Positions 41,092 through 51,903 of a stretch of 64,000 bases of DNA are shown here, one piece after another (positions within the stretch are counted from its first letter, which is position 1; each line of letters opens with the position of its first letter). Location of the stretch: contig NC_085071.1 of the NCBI RefSeq assembly GCF_963662255.1, positions 6,665,833 to 6,729,832 on the forward strand, read 5' to 3'. The stretch comes from Cinclus cinclus. Lineage: Eukaryota; Chordata; Aves; Passeriformes; Cinclidae. Made by a program: the position numbers and the translations under genes. Under the pieces are notes generated by a model, which was not told the DNA's origin, did no database searches, and was given only the letters and a program-made list of their open reading frames with translations.

Positions 41092-42550
41092 ATGCCACCC
41101 CTGCAGCGTGCCAGCCTGCTCCTGCTGCTCGCCCTGCTCGCCCTGTGTCTGGTAAGGACAGGCTGGGGGTCCAGCCAGCTGTGCCCAGATGTGGGGAGGG
41201 TTCAGGCAGGGAGGAGTTTCTGCTTTTGGCTGAAAATCTCTGGTTTCGGTTTTCTCTTGGGCTTTACCCGCTGCAATTTTACCGAGAGCTTTGTGCTGTG
41301 CTCTGGAAGGTCCAAACGCTTCCATGTGGTGCTTTTGGAAAGCTTTTCCTTAACTTTGAGAGTAGTTCTCACGTCTGTAGCGCTCACCCGGAGCTCTCCA
41401 GCCCATCTTCCAGCCTCTCCTTTTCCCCCTGGCCCAGCCTGCAGTGGGGATGCTGAGCGTGGGTGGCTGGAAGGGCTGGGTGGACACACAGCTGTGGTAT
41501 CCTCTCACCTCTCCCCACTTGATGTTATTTCCCCTCCTGCTGGGGGGCCCCATCGGGGCTTAGTCCTGGGTGGGTAAGGACGAACTCACCAGCACTTTTT
41601 GGGAGTATGATACGCTTTGGGGCAGCTTTTTAAATTCTTTTTTTCCCCAGCAATATGTTGGTAACGGGGCCAGATCTGTCTGTGCTTATTTCGTGGAAGT
41701 TCCACGCTGCTGCTGGCTCCACAGGGTGCATTTACTTTTTGGGATTTCCTTTCTGTAAACCAGGCGTAGGGGCAGAACAGAGTTTTGGGCTCCATTCCTG
41801 GTCCTTTCCCATCTCCGGAGGGACTCTGAGGAGGGGTGTGGGACAATGTGTTTCACAGTGGGAAACGGCAGCACTTTTCCAGCAGCCAGAGCAGTGTTAG
41901 AGAAAGAAGCTGCCCTGAAATGGCCACAGGCTGGTCGTGCTGCGTTTCACACGTCCTCCCTATTAGCAGCAGCAGCCCAGGGTCGGGGTCCCTCCTCCCC
42001 CTGCCCCTCGGTTCCAGCACGGGCGTTTCCCACACCCCACCTTGTTCTGCTGCAGGGCTGTGACCCGGTACCTTTTCACCACTTCCTCACCGAAACGGAG
42101 GAGCAGAGACCACTCCCCGCCTTCCACTTCCCCCCTAATTTCTAAAAACCCCGTGGTTAGAAGCAGCGTAGAGAATCCAGGGAGAGCTCAATTCCCTCCC
42201 TGCGCTGGGATAAGCCCAAAGCCAAGAGCCGAGTGGGAAGGGGAAGCTGCCAGGGGACAGGAGGCTGTTTGTCCTGCCTGGACTGGGGCACTGGCGGCTC
42301 CTTTTGCCCTCAGGACCATCCTGTGAGTGCTCTCAGGGATTTCACCATCCTGCTGCTGTTGGAGGTGTCGTCTGAAGCTCTTTTCCATCCCCAGTGCCTC
42401 GGCCACGCTAAGGATGATCTTCCCAAAGTTCCTGTCCCGACCAACGCCACGAGCGAGACCAGCAGCAGCCTGAGCCCGTCCTGTGCCAGCTCCCCGCTCC
42501 TCTCGCTCGCCCTGGGGCTGCTGGCAGGGTTCCTGCTGTGCCTGCTCTGA
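41092..42550 (+). CDS. CD52: CD52-like GPI-anchored glycopeptide precursor (71 aa, 2 exons)
   Basis: Exons are 41092-41151 (20 codons, donor GTAAGG) and 42395-42550 (acceptor TTCCATCCCCAG); the intron is phase 0. The precursor has a hydrophobic signal peptide (about residues 1-25, RASLLLLLALLALCL, likely cleaved after GHA). A short mature stretch of about 28 residues carries one N-glycosylation sequon (N37-A-T) and many Ser/Thr. The hydrophobic C-terminus without charge (LLSLALGLLAGFLLCLL) is typical of a GPI-attachment signal. Mammalian CD52 has the same architecture: two exons, a 61-aa precursor, a tiny mature peptide with one N-glycan and a GPI anchor on lymphocytes and epididymal/sperm surface. 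Sequence identity is negligible, so assignment rests on architecture plus location between UBXN11 and CRYBG2. AATAAA lies at 42688. Alternatives are a lineage-specific GPI peptide of the CD24/CD52 type. Confidence 0.72.
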
Positions 42551-42687
42551 GCCACAGGGGTCCCTGCAGCCCCCCGCCCCTGGACCCCCCGAGATGACCG
42601 TCCCCACCGTGGCAACCCTCGCACGGCACCGCTCCCGTTCCTGTCGCCCCCCGCTCTCCTCGTCCTCTCGGTTTTGGGGAGCAAAGC

Positions 42688-42693
42688 AATAAA
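42688..42693 (+). terminator. CD52-like gene polyadenylation signal
   Basis: AATAAA about 140 bp after the stop, with a GT/CT-rich stretch downstream. Confidence 0.75.
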
Positions 42694-42866
42694 CGCGTTG
42701 GTCCCGACACCTCGGGCTCGTCTCCGCCTTCTCCCGCTCCGGTACCGGGGCTCACGGGGGCGTAGTACCGGGCTCTTACCCGGGGCTTCAACCCTCGGGG
42801 GTGGAGGGACCGGGTGGGGCCGGGCCCGAGCCGGGGAGCAGGGCTGGGACCTCCGAGTGTTCCCCC

Positions 42867-42992
42867 AGTGTCCCCCCAGTATCCTCCAGTATCCATCAAT
42901 GTCCCTCCAGTGTCCCCCCAGTATCCTCCAGTATCCATCAATGTCCCTCCAGTGTCCCCCCAGTATCCTCCAGTATCCATCAATATCCCTCC
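42867..42992 (+). repeat. 42-bp minisatellite, three copies
   Basis: Three nearly identical 42-bp units beginning AGTGTCCCCCCAGTATCCTC (starts at 42867, 42909 and 42951), with partial units on both sides. The last copy has ATATCC for ATGTCC. 42 is a multiple of three, which creates artificial long open frames. Confidence 0.9.
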
Positions 42993-43254
42993 AGTGTCCC
43001 CGAATGTCCCCGTGCCCTCCGCGGGCTCGTCCGGGACCCCCGCGCTCAGCGCCAGCCAATCCCGCGCCGCCAGCTCCCACCCTCAGCCAATCACAGCCTA
43101 GCGGAGTTCATATAAATCGTGATAAAACCGTGCCCACTTCCGGTCAGGCTCGGCCGCGGTCCCGTGCGGAGCTGCCGCGTGCTGGCGGCTCTGCAATATT
43201 GGGGGGGGGGGGGAGGGCAAGTTTCACTTTCTTCAGCCTCCCTTCCTGCCCGGC

Positions 43255-43290
43255 TGATGTTAACCTCTAATGTTAACCTCTGATGTTAAC
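43255..43290 (+). repeat. Short 13-bp tandem repeat
   Basis: Three imperfect copies of ATGTTAACCTCTG/A. Confidence 0.75.
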
Positions 43291-44271
43291 CCTCGTGTGA
43301 CTGCCTGTCCTCCTGCCCGAACGGCTGCTGGGGCAGTAGGAGACACGTAAAAGACGCGTTTGTTGGTGGCTGTTGCTGAAGTCGTGCAGTCCCCAGCCGG
43401 CCGGAGACGCCCGATGTCACCTGGAGCTCCCCAGGCTGTCACCGCTGCCCCCGGCCAGGGTGATGAGTGGTCGCTGTCCCCATGCAGTGACCAGACCAGG
43501 CTCTTGCTGGCAGCCGTGTCCTTTCCCCAGCAGCGCTCGGTGTCTCCATTTCTCACCCTGTGTCCCCCTGGCTCTAAGTCACATCCCCGGGGAGCTCTTG
43601 TTCTCGACCTAGGTGGGTGAAACCTCTGTCCTGGGCACTCGGAAGATGGATGAGCCATGATGCTGCATCAGGGACAGGGAACACTGCTGGCTCTGAGCTC
43701 AGGGACCCCCCCCCCCCCATAGCTGCAGTTTGGGGTCCCCCTGAGCTGGAGGCGTCCCACAGCCCCTGGTGCTCCCAGGGCACGGCTTGGGCAGTGTCTC
43801 CCACCTCAAACTCCGTGGCCACGGAGCTGCCTGTGCCCCTGGGCACTAGAGGGCACCGGGATCCCATCCTGGCACCGGGATCAGGCTTGGGGCTGGCAGG
43901 GGGCGAGGTGCTGGGTACTGCCAGGCTAGGGGCAGGACAAGGACAAGGACACCAACCACCTGGGCAGAGCTGGTCCAGACAAGCAGAGCTGTATCTTACA
44001 CACATACATAAATACAGTTCGAGGGAAGAAACACTTATGAGGAGGGGCTCTCCTGTGCTCTCCAGAGGGTCCCACACTGGTCTTGTCCACGGGATCCTTT
44101 GTGGACCCTGTTCAGGCGTCCTCGGGAGGGAGGTGTGGTGGTGATGGAGAGGTTGGTGGTCATCCTTCACTCAGCTGGGGCAGAGAGGTGCTCGGGGTGC
44201 AGAGTGGGTCCTGCCCCAGCGTGGGGACACTGGCAGGGTGTCCCCACCCTGCCTCATGGCACCTCTGCCCC

Positions 44272-47200
44272 TCACAGCACCTGGATGTCCCAGATCTGCG
44301 TGGGTCTTTCATCAGCCATGTCCCAAACAATGGCATGGTCCCGGTCATAGCTTCGGCCACCTGCAGGGTGAGGGGAAGGTTTGGGGAGGGCAAACCCCAC
44401 TCCCAACGGTGCTGAAGGGGTGGGTGCCCCATGTCATGGCCAGACCCCCCATTTTTGGGCATCCCTGGGGAAGCAACCTCTGTGCAGGACTGAGGCCTCA
44501 CCCTTGACATCGAGGATCATGTCCTCAAACATCTGGCTGTGGATCCGTCCCTGAGAATCGACGCTCCAGGTTTGCCGTGGCATCCGCGTCTCGGCCCACA
44601 GCACGGCCTTGGAGCCCTTCCCGGCCGGCCCGATGACCTGCAGGCTCATGTTGGGGGCCACCTGCAGGGCACACACAGGGAGGGATTTCCCTGTAAGCAC
44701 AACTGGTTCTGGGGCGGAAAGTGAGGAAGACTCCTCAGTGAGAGGTGGGGGTGGTGAGAGTGACAAAAACTACTCAGGGAAGGCAGAGGTGGTTTCACCT
44801 CTCCAGGGGAGACTCAGGGAGGAGAATCAGCAGATCTTTGGGGACCAAGCTGGGATTAGAGACTGGGAAAAGCTGTTATAAACCCTGGAAGATGGCTTTG
44901 GGGTGGGGAGTGCCCAGTAGGAGTCCTGCCAGGGGCTGTCCTGGTCCCCTTGGTGGTGCTGGCTGATCACATCTGAGCCCTGACCTGGTTTTTGATCAGC
45001 CCGTCCTCGTAGTACCAGACAGAGCTGCTCTGCTCGCTCAGGCTGGAGACCACCACCCGCCCTGCCTTCATGTCCTCCACATCGTCGGGGACTGAGAGGA
45101 AGAGCTCCAGCTTCCTGCTCCTGATGTGGAAATAGATCCGTCTCTGCAACAAGAGGAATCTGGTGTTTGCACCCCAAAGCCCTGCTGCCCCTCCAGGACC
45201 TCACCTGGATCCTGGAGCCCTGCATTCTCCCCATTTCCCTCCCCCCAGGAGATCCCCACGTCTCCCCAGGGCGATGGCTGTGGCCGTGACCTGTCCCTCG
45301 TAGCTGCCATGGGCACAGCTCAGCACGCTGGGATGCCATGGATTTTACAAGGCCGTTGCCCACAGGGAGCGTTTCACCACAAAGGCGGCCACTCCCAGGG
45401 TGGGGGACAGGAATCTGGGGTGACAGGGCCGAGCTGGTGGCACCTTCCCTGTGTCAGAGCTGTCAGCTGCTGCTCTCCAGCTCCCCCGGCCCAACCCGAG
45501 CAGGCTGGCAGCTCTGTCCCCATATGAGCCTCGTGCTCTGGGATTTTGGGTTCACCCCTCCAGATGGCAGTGCCCTGTCCCCACCCAAAGGTGCCATTCA
45601 CCTGACGGATGGGGTAGAGGGACCCCACGTGCTGGAGCCCACTGTAGGTCAGCCAGTTGGTGATCTCAGTGCAGTCCAGCAGCCACTGCCGCCCTCGGAA
45701 GTCACCGTGCTCGCACAGCACCCAGCTGTGGGGACAGGATGGCACAGGACAGGTCACCCTGGGCTGGCAGGGGACACCCACAGGGTGCCAGGGCACCAAG
45801 GCTCACTTACATCCCTCCTTTGACCCGCACTGACAGCACGTGGTTGTTGAAACCCTCTGCCTGCAGACTCCTCACTTCGGAGTTGAGCTCGATCTCCTTC
45901 CCTTCGAAACACTCCAGCCCGTGCAGGAAGATGGAGGGCTCCGAAAAAAACTGGGATTGGGGGTAGAGATGGGATGGGAGGGGGCAAGGGGGGAGGAGTG
46001 AGGGTTCCAGGGGTGGAGATGCAGAACTGGGGGTGCCCATGAGAGGGGAAAAACGGGAAGGGAAGGGAAGGGAAGGGAAGGGAAGGGAAGGGAAGGGAAG
46101 GGAAGGGAAGGGAAGGGAAGGGAAGGGAAGGGAAGGGAAGGGAAGGGAAGGGAAGGGAAGGGAAGGGAAGGGAAGGGAAGGGAAGGGAAGGGAAGGGAAG
46201 GGAAGGGAAGGGAAGGGAAGGGAAGGGGAGCTCACCAGTGGAACTTTCTTCAGGGAGCAGATGGCGGTGGAGCAGAGGCAGCCCATGGCACTGAGTGTGG
46301 GGTACTCACCCTCGGACAGCACGTGCTGCTCCCCAGCAAAGTCCTGCCCGTCGAACAGGATCCAGCTGGTGGGGAGGAGCATTCCCGGGCTAACAGAGCC
46401 ATCATGGCAGGCATCCATCCCTCCTGTTACCCACGGCACCCGCTCCTGCCCACCCTGTCCCCATCCCACGTGGCCCCGGGACACCCCACCTGCCCCCACG
46501 GACTCTGCAGGAGCGTGGGATGAAGGCTTCGGGCAGGGCCTCCTGGTCCTCCTCAAAGGCAACATGATCCCCCAAGAAGTCAGGCTCTGAGAAAAGCAGG
46601 ATCTGAGGAGGGGGAGCAGAGGGGCTCTGTGAGGGAGCAAAGCATCACCACCACCCCACGAGGGGCTGTGTCCCCCTCCCCATGCACCAGCCCTGACCTT
46701 GGAGACAAAGTGGAGGTTGTGTTCTCTGACCTGGAAGCAAGCACAGCGGGGCTGGTGGGTGTCTGGCCATGACCCCCAGCGGCCCGGGGGTTCCCATGAG
46801 CAGGGGGTGTCCCCTCACCTGCAGGATGGGCTGTGCTGAGGCGATGTGACAGTCGGTGGCCCCCCAGTCCTCGCAGCTGCGGTACACCCCCTTCTCCAGG
46901 ATGTACTGCTCTCCTGAGTAGTTGGGACCCTCGTAGGCCACCCACCTGCAGGAAGAGGTGAGTGCTGGCTCATTTCCCACCCCCCAGGCAGCCCCCGGGC
47001 CCCCCCTGCCCTGTCCCCACGCTCACACTCCGCTCAGCACGTGGATGGACTGGGTGACGGTGCCGTAGCCGGCCAGCTGCGTGTCGGGGAGCGCCTCGCT
47101 CAGCTCCACGCTCGGGCCCTCCTCGAAGTCCATGGCCTCAAACAGGACCAGTGCTGGGTCAGAGAAGTCCTGTGGGGAGAAGGAGCACCCCCCCAAAACC

Positions 47201-50200
47201 CCGTGGTGTGTCAGGGGAAGGGGCTGCAGGCTGGGAACACACACACAGCCGGGCTCCTGCCTGGCCTCGGGCACCCCAGGGAGGGTGGGAGCAGCTGCCA
47301 AACCTCTGCTCGGGAGAGTCTGGGGGATCTCAGACCATGCCCAGCTGCCTGACACAGGCAGGGCAGGCTCCCTTCGGGGGTGAGGATGGGGTGAGGGTGC
47401 CTGGCTCACTCTGCCCGCACAAGTCCATTCCCAAGAGATTCCCATCCCTGCCCTCACCGTCCGGATCAGCCGCAGGGACACCAGATCCTTGCTGTAGCCT
47501 CCCCACTGCCTCCAGTCCAGGTACTCCCCTTCCTCCAGCAGGTACTGGTGGCCACGGAAACCTTCCTTCTCATAGCCAACCCAGCTGTGGCACAGGCAGA
47601 CACGGACAGTGAGGATTCCAGAAGGTTTCCACATGCTGGGACACGGGGACACCATCCGCACCTCCCTCCCAAGGGATCCACAGCCATTCACAGCCCTTCC
47701 CAGGGGTGACCATCACCTTCCCAGCCTGCTCCAGCTGGGATGCCAGCCCTGCCCTCCCCGTGCCACTCACCAGCCACCCAGGACACGCAGGGAGCCCACG
47801 GTGGGCAGGGCTGGCTCAGGCAGACTCTTCAGGTCATAGATGTCTCTGCTGATGGTGAAGCTGCGGCCCTGGAAAGCTGCGGCCTCATAGATCAGCACCT
47901 GGGGACAGGTGAGAGAGGTGAGAAAGGGGAGAAAGGGGACAAGGTGGGGTGAGAATGGTCCCACAGCCATCCCAGCCCATCCCAGAGCTCACCTGTGGCT
48001 CACCAGGTCTCTCCACGACGGGGCAGCCCTGGAAGGAGAAGGAACCCCAGTGAGGCCGTGGTGGCAGGAGGGGACATTGCAGGGACATCTGCTGTCACCC
48101 TTTAAAGATTGAGCTGATTTTTGGGTCATTTTCTTTCAAGAAGTTCCTTTGAAGCTTTCCCTCACGCCTAACCCACAGGAACATCTTCCAAATCCACACT
48201 TGGCCTGTTTCCACACCGTGATCTCACTGATGGCAACCAGGAGCTGCCAGAACTCACTCACAGCTGGATACAGCCCCCACAGCCCTGGGAGCAGCACTCA
48301 CCAGCCTGATGGGATGCATGGAGCAGATGGATGGGTCCTTGGCTCCCCAAGCCTTTAAATTGGGGTACCCGCCCGGCTCCAGCACGTAGGGATCATCGTC
48401 GAAGAAAGGCTTGGAGTAAAGCAGCCACCTGGGGAACGGGGGGAAGGTGTCACACCCTGCTCCCATCTGTGCTGGAGCCCACCCAGTAGCCCCCCCAGCC
48501 GCAGGGTCCCACTCACAAGCCCGAGTGGACGATGATGGAGGCAGCAGCCAGCGCCTGTCCCCGCTGCCGGGTGTCCTCGGCCGAGCCGCTGAACCTGAGC
48601 CGGGCGCCTTCGCCGTTCTCCTCGGCGAACAGGCTGATCTCGGGGGTGCGGAAATCCTGGGGGAACAGCGGCGTTCCTGGCTCCGGCACCTCTGCTCGGG
48701 GGGCGCCGGGAGGCTCCGGGGGGATCCCTACACTCACCCGCACCACCCTCTTGAAGGAGCCGATGAGGAAGGGGCGGCTCCGGCGGGGCTGCCCGCTGTC
48801 CCCGCTGTCCCCGCTGTCCCCGCTGTCCCCGCTGTCCCCGTACGCCGTCCAGGGGTTGTCGATCTCCACGTCCCCCTCGGCCAGGACGCACTTGCGGCCG
48901 CGGAACCGCGGCTTCTCGTACATCACCCACCTGGGAGCGGGGTGGGGACAAACCGGGGGGAACCCAGCGTTACCCGCAGCCCCCGGGGCACAGCGTGGGT
49001 GAGGGATGCGTTGCCACCGCGGTAATAATCACGGGCAGGACGGACACTCCTGAACGCCGGGATGTGACCCGGCCGACATCCCCGGAGATGGGAGAGCGCA
49101 GTCCCGGCCAAACCCGCCCCGGTGTCCCCTCCGCGGGTCCCCGCCCCGCCGCTGTCCCTACCCGCCTCGGATGACTCGGATGGAGATGGTGTGTGAGAGC
49201 TCCCAGGACGTGGCGTCAGGGACGTCGTCCCAGATCTCCCGTTTCTGCCCCGCGAAGCCGGCATCGGAGTAGAGGATGATCTGGGAAGGGGTGACAGGGC
49301 AGGGAAGTGTCACCGCCCCATGCCCCTGCCAGCCAGCCCGGCCCGGCCCCAGCGCCCTCCCTGTACCTTGCCAGGTCTTGTGTTGATCTTCTCCAAGCCC
49401 TCCTTGTCCTCCTGCTGTGAAGAGGCGAGGGGACGGGCGGGTGAGGAGCACGGAGGGACATCGGCTGCAGCAGCCATCTCCCCGCAGCCCGAGGGAGCCG
49501 CAGCCTCGCGTCTGGCGTCTGCCCGGCCCTCCCACCGCCCCGAGCAGCCACACCTCGAGCATTCCTGCACGGCTGGGGATCAGCCTCCCGTCTGTCCCCG
49601 ACCCTCCTGTCACCTGCCCGGGACCCTCCCAGCAGCTGTGGTGGCGCCCTCCCATCGCTTGACCTCGTATCCGCCCATCCCAGTAACCTCCCATCACCCA
49701 TTCAGGTAACCTCCCATCACTTATCCCAGTATCCTCCCATGACCCATCACTTTTCGCAGTACCTGCACTTTCACCCCATGGCCCCTCTGGCGGGAAGCAT
49801 AAGCCATGTGTTGGGAAGAGGGAAGGAAGCTCCAGGGTTCATCTCCCACCCCCTTCCCATGCTCCTGGGGAAGGACAGCATTTCCCAGGGCACCGTGTTG
49901 GATTCACTCACCGGGACATGGTCCAGGCTCAGGGTCACAGTGTTCTCTGGCTCCTTGGTGACAGGAGGGACAGAGCCAGAACTCAGGGCTTCCAGCATGG
50001 CCATCTCGGGGCCAGAATGGCCACCCGGGCCCAGCCCATTTTGGTCCCTGAGGCAGGGGAAGTCTGTGGCCCCGTTGGTGTCGGGCAGCTCGAGGAGGGC
50101 TCCGGGGGACACGAAGCGGCTGTAGAGCACACTGTTGTCCAGGCGGGAGTAGGGCTTGCCCTCGTCAGCCCCAGCCGCCCGCTGCTCCAAAAAGTGGGAG

Positions 50201-51903
50201 AGCAGTGCCATGCCCTTGAGGACGTTCCCTCGGAAGAGCAAACTCCGCTCGGCCGGGCCTCCAGCCACCAGTTTGGCTTTTTCCTCAGCTCCCATTGTCC
50301 CCAGGAGCGAGCCCCCCTCCACCCACCCTTGGCCCGCCACACTGTCCCTGGGCACCCCACGGAGGGTCCTCGCGGCCGCCCGCTCCTCGGGGCTCAGGTA
50401 GGGGTTCTCGATCTCCTCCTCTTCCTCGGGGGTCTCCTTGGGCCGCCCCGCCGGACCCCGGGCCAGCAGCTCCCGCAGGGCCTGGGGCAGGGACACGGGG
50501 GCTCGGGGGGCCACGCGGTCCTCGTGGATGGGGGGCAGAGCTGCACAGCGACCCAACGCCGACGGCCGGGGCTGCCGCGGGGCCTTGGGCGCCTTCCGCA
50601 TCTCCGAGGGCTCCATGTTGCGCAGAGTGTCCACCAAGATCTCCATGTCCACCAGCAGCTCGGGGTCCTCCTCGGCCACGTCCGGGGGGCTCTCAGCGGC
50701 GGGGTCAGGGGCTGGGGGCTCGGTGGGGGGCTCTGGGATGCTCTCAGGCTCTTGGGCTGTGCCCTGGGGGTCTCCCGTCATCTCATCCCTCTCCAGTTCA
50801 ATCTCAGCCTTTGCTGACGCTGCTGTTTTGGATGAAGGCTCTGGACCGTCACCCACCTCTGAGGGGGTGGTGTCGGGGATGTGTCCAGCTCCCGGGGGGC
50901 TCTCTGTCCCCGGTGGGGTGGCTGAAGTGCTGCCATCCACGTCTGCCGCGCTTCCCTCACCTGCGCCAGCCGGATCAGCCTGGCCACCGGCGCCCGCGGA
51001 GGGACACTGCGGGGAGCTGGTCAGACTGGTTTGTGGGTCCCCGGGCCTGTCACCGGCTCCCGGAGTTGCCCTCACCGGTGTGGGTTCGGCTTGTGCTGAG
51101 TCCTTCTCCTCGGGGGATCCCTCGGCCAGGAGCCCAGCGGCCTCTGTGGTGCCCGGCGAGTCCTCCCTGCCCACTGCGGCCACGGCGGAGCCGCTGCCGT
51201 CCTGCCCGGGGCTGTCCCGCCGCGGAGAGGCCGGAGAGGCCGCGGTGGCCCCGGCAGTGTCGTGTGTCCCATTTGGAGCCGCCCGTCCCTCCGCCGGCCC
51301 CCCGGCCCCGTCCCTGCCCGTCCGCAGCACGGTGACCTGCCTGGCCCTGGGCAGGGCGGGGACGCGCCCGGGCTTGGGGGTGCACGGGGCACCGGCAGCG
51401 TCCCCGGGAGCCCCCGCGGGACGCTCGGCGGGGCGGGTGGGCAGCAGGGCTCCGTGCACGTAGCTCTCCCGGTGCACGGGCATCTCTCGTGGGGCACCCG
51501 CCGGGGAGGGGGAGCCGTCACCGCCGGGACCCCCCTTCCCCCGCTCGTCCTGGCGCCGGGGCCGCTGCGCCGGGGCATAGACCTGCGAGAAGATGGGGCC
51601 GTGAGCCGTGGAGTCCTTGAGGAGGCTGAGGGAGGACGAGTGCTCCCTGCGGGTCGGGGCGGTGGGGCTGGAGCCCGTCTTCTCCACGATCTCCCTCTCC
51701 CAGGCCTGCAGAAGGAGGGACACGCGGGAGGGGCTCCCGTCCCGGCCCCGCACGCTCCCGGTGCTCTCCAGGCGCCGCGACACCAGCGAGACCTTCTGGA
51801 AACGGGACCTGCCCTCGGGGGCACCCGCGGCTCCCTGCTTCATGCTGAGCTCCGCGCTGGAGATGAAGGCCCTGCTCTTGGTGTGCCGGAACGCCGAATC
51901 CAT
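44272..51903 (-). CDS. CRYBG2: CRYBG2 (AIM1L), beta/gamma-crystallin domain-containing 2 (at least 1375 aa; 5' end unresolved)
   Basis: Non-lens beta/gamma-crystallin protein of the AIM1 family. Minus-strand exons: 51903(51997)-49912, 49414-49367, 49280-49162, 48930-48738, 48656-48517, 48428-48302, 48028-47993, 47898-47771, 47584-47458, 47169-47027, 46945-46819, 46730-46698, 46602-46490, 46365-46236, 45950-45811, 45725-45602, 45143-44985, 44661-44502, 44360-44272 (4128 nt from the ATG, phases agree). The first exon encodes about 660 Pro/Glu/Ser-rich, probably disordered residues. Then come 12 Greek-key motifs (six domains), one per exon, with signatures such as VMYEKPRFRG, LYSKPFFDDD, VGYEKEGFRGHQYLLEEGEY, VAYEGPNYSGEQYILEKGVY. 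A C-terminal ricin-B-like beta-trefoil (about 1241-1375) ends RPTQIWDIQVL. The frame stays open upstream of the first ATG (51903) to an acceptor at 51998, so a further 5' exon probably exists. Confidence 0.92.
46055..46226 (+). repeat. (GGAAG)n microsatellite in CRYBG2 intron
   Basis: About 34 perfect pentamer units ending about 10 bp from the exon end at 46236 (minus-strand donor side). The transcribed RNA carries a long (CUUCC)n pyrimidine tract right after the 5' splice site. Length is probably polymorphic. Confidence 0.95.
48795..48839 (-). repeat. In-frame 9-bp coding repeat in CRYBG2 (Gly-Asp-Ser x5)
   Basis: Five exact copies of GCTGTCCCC in the plus strand, giving Gly-Asp-Ser repeats on the coding strand. 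It lies in the loop of the second Greek-key motif, in the exon 48930-48738, which is about 65 bp longer than its sister exons (193 versus 124-130). Confidence 0.9.

Larger units (their letters stand above)
42694..44271. other. Convergent intergenic region with tandem repeats
   Basis: No coding exon is supported. It contains a 42-bp minisatellite, a G homopolymer (43200-43215), a 13-bp repeat at 43255-43290 and, towards 44271, the presumed 3' UTR of CRYBG2. A good AATAAA for CRYBG2 was not seen. Confidence 0.45.

Noticed and set aside
46033..46590. 185-residue plus-strand ORF rich in Arg-Glu-Gly-Lys repeats
   Set aside because: It is the (GGAAG)n microsatellite read through in frame, antisense to CRYBG2; no start context or conservation.
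49918..51463. Plus-strand ORFs of about 300-410 aa opposite the big CRYBG2 exon
   Set aside because: Antisense shadows; codon bias and conserved protein are on the minus strand.
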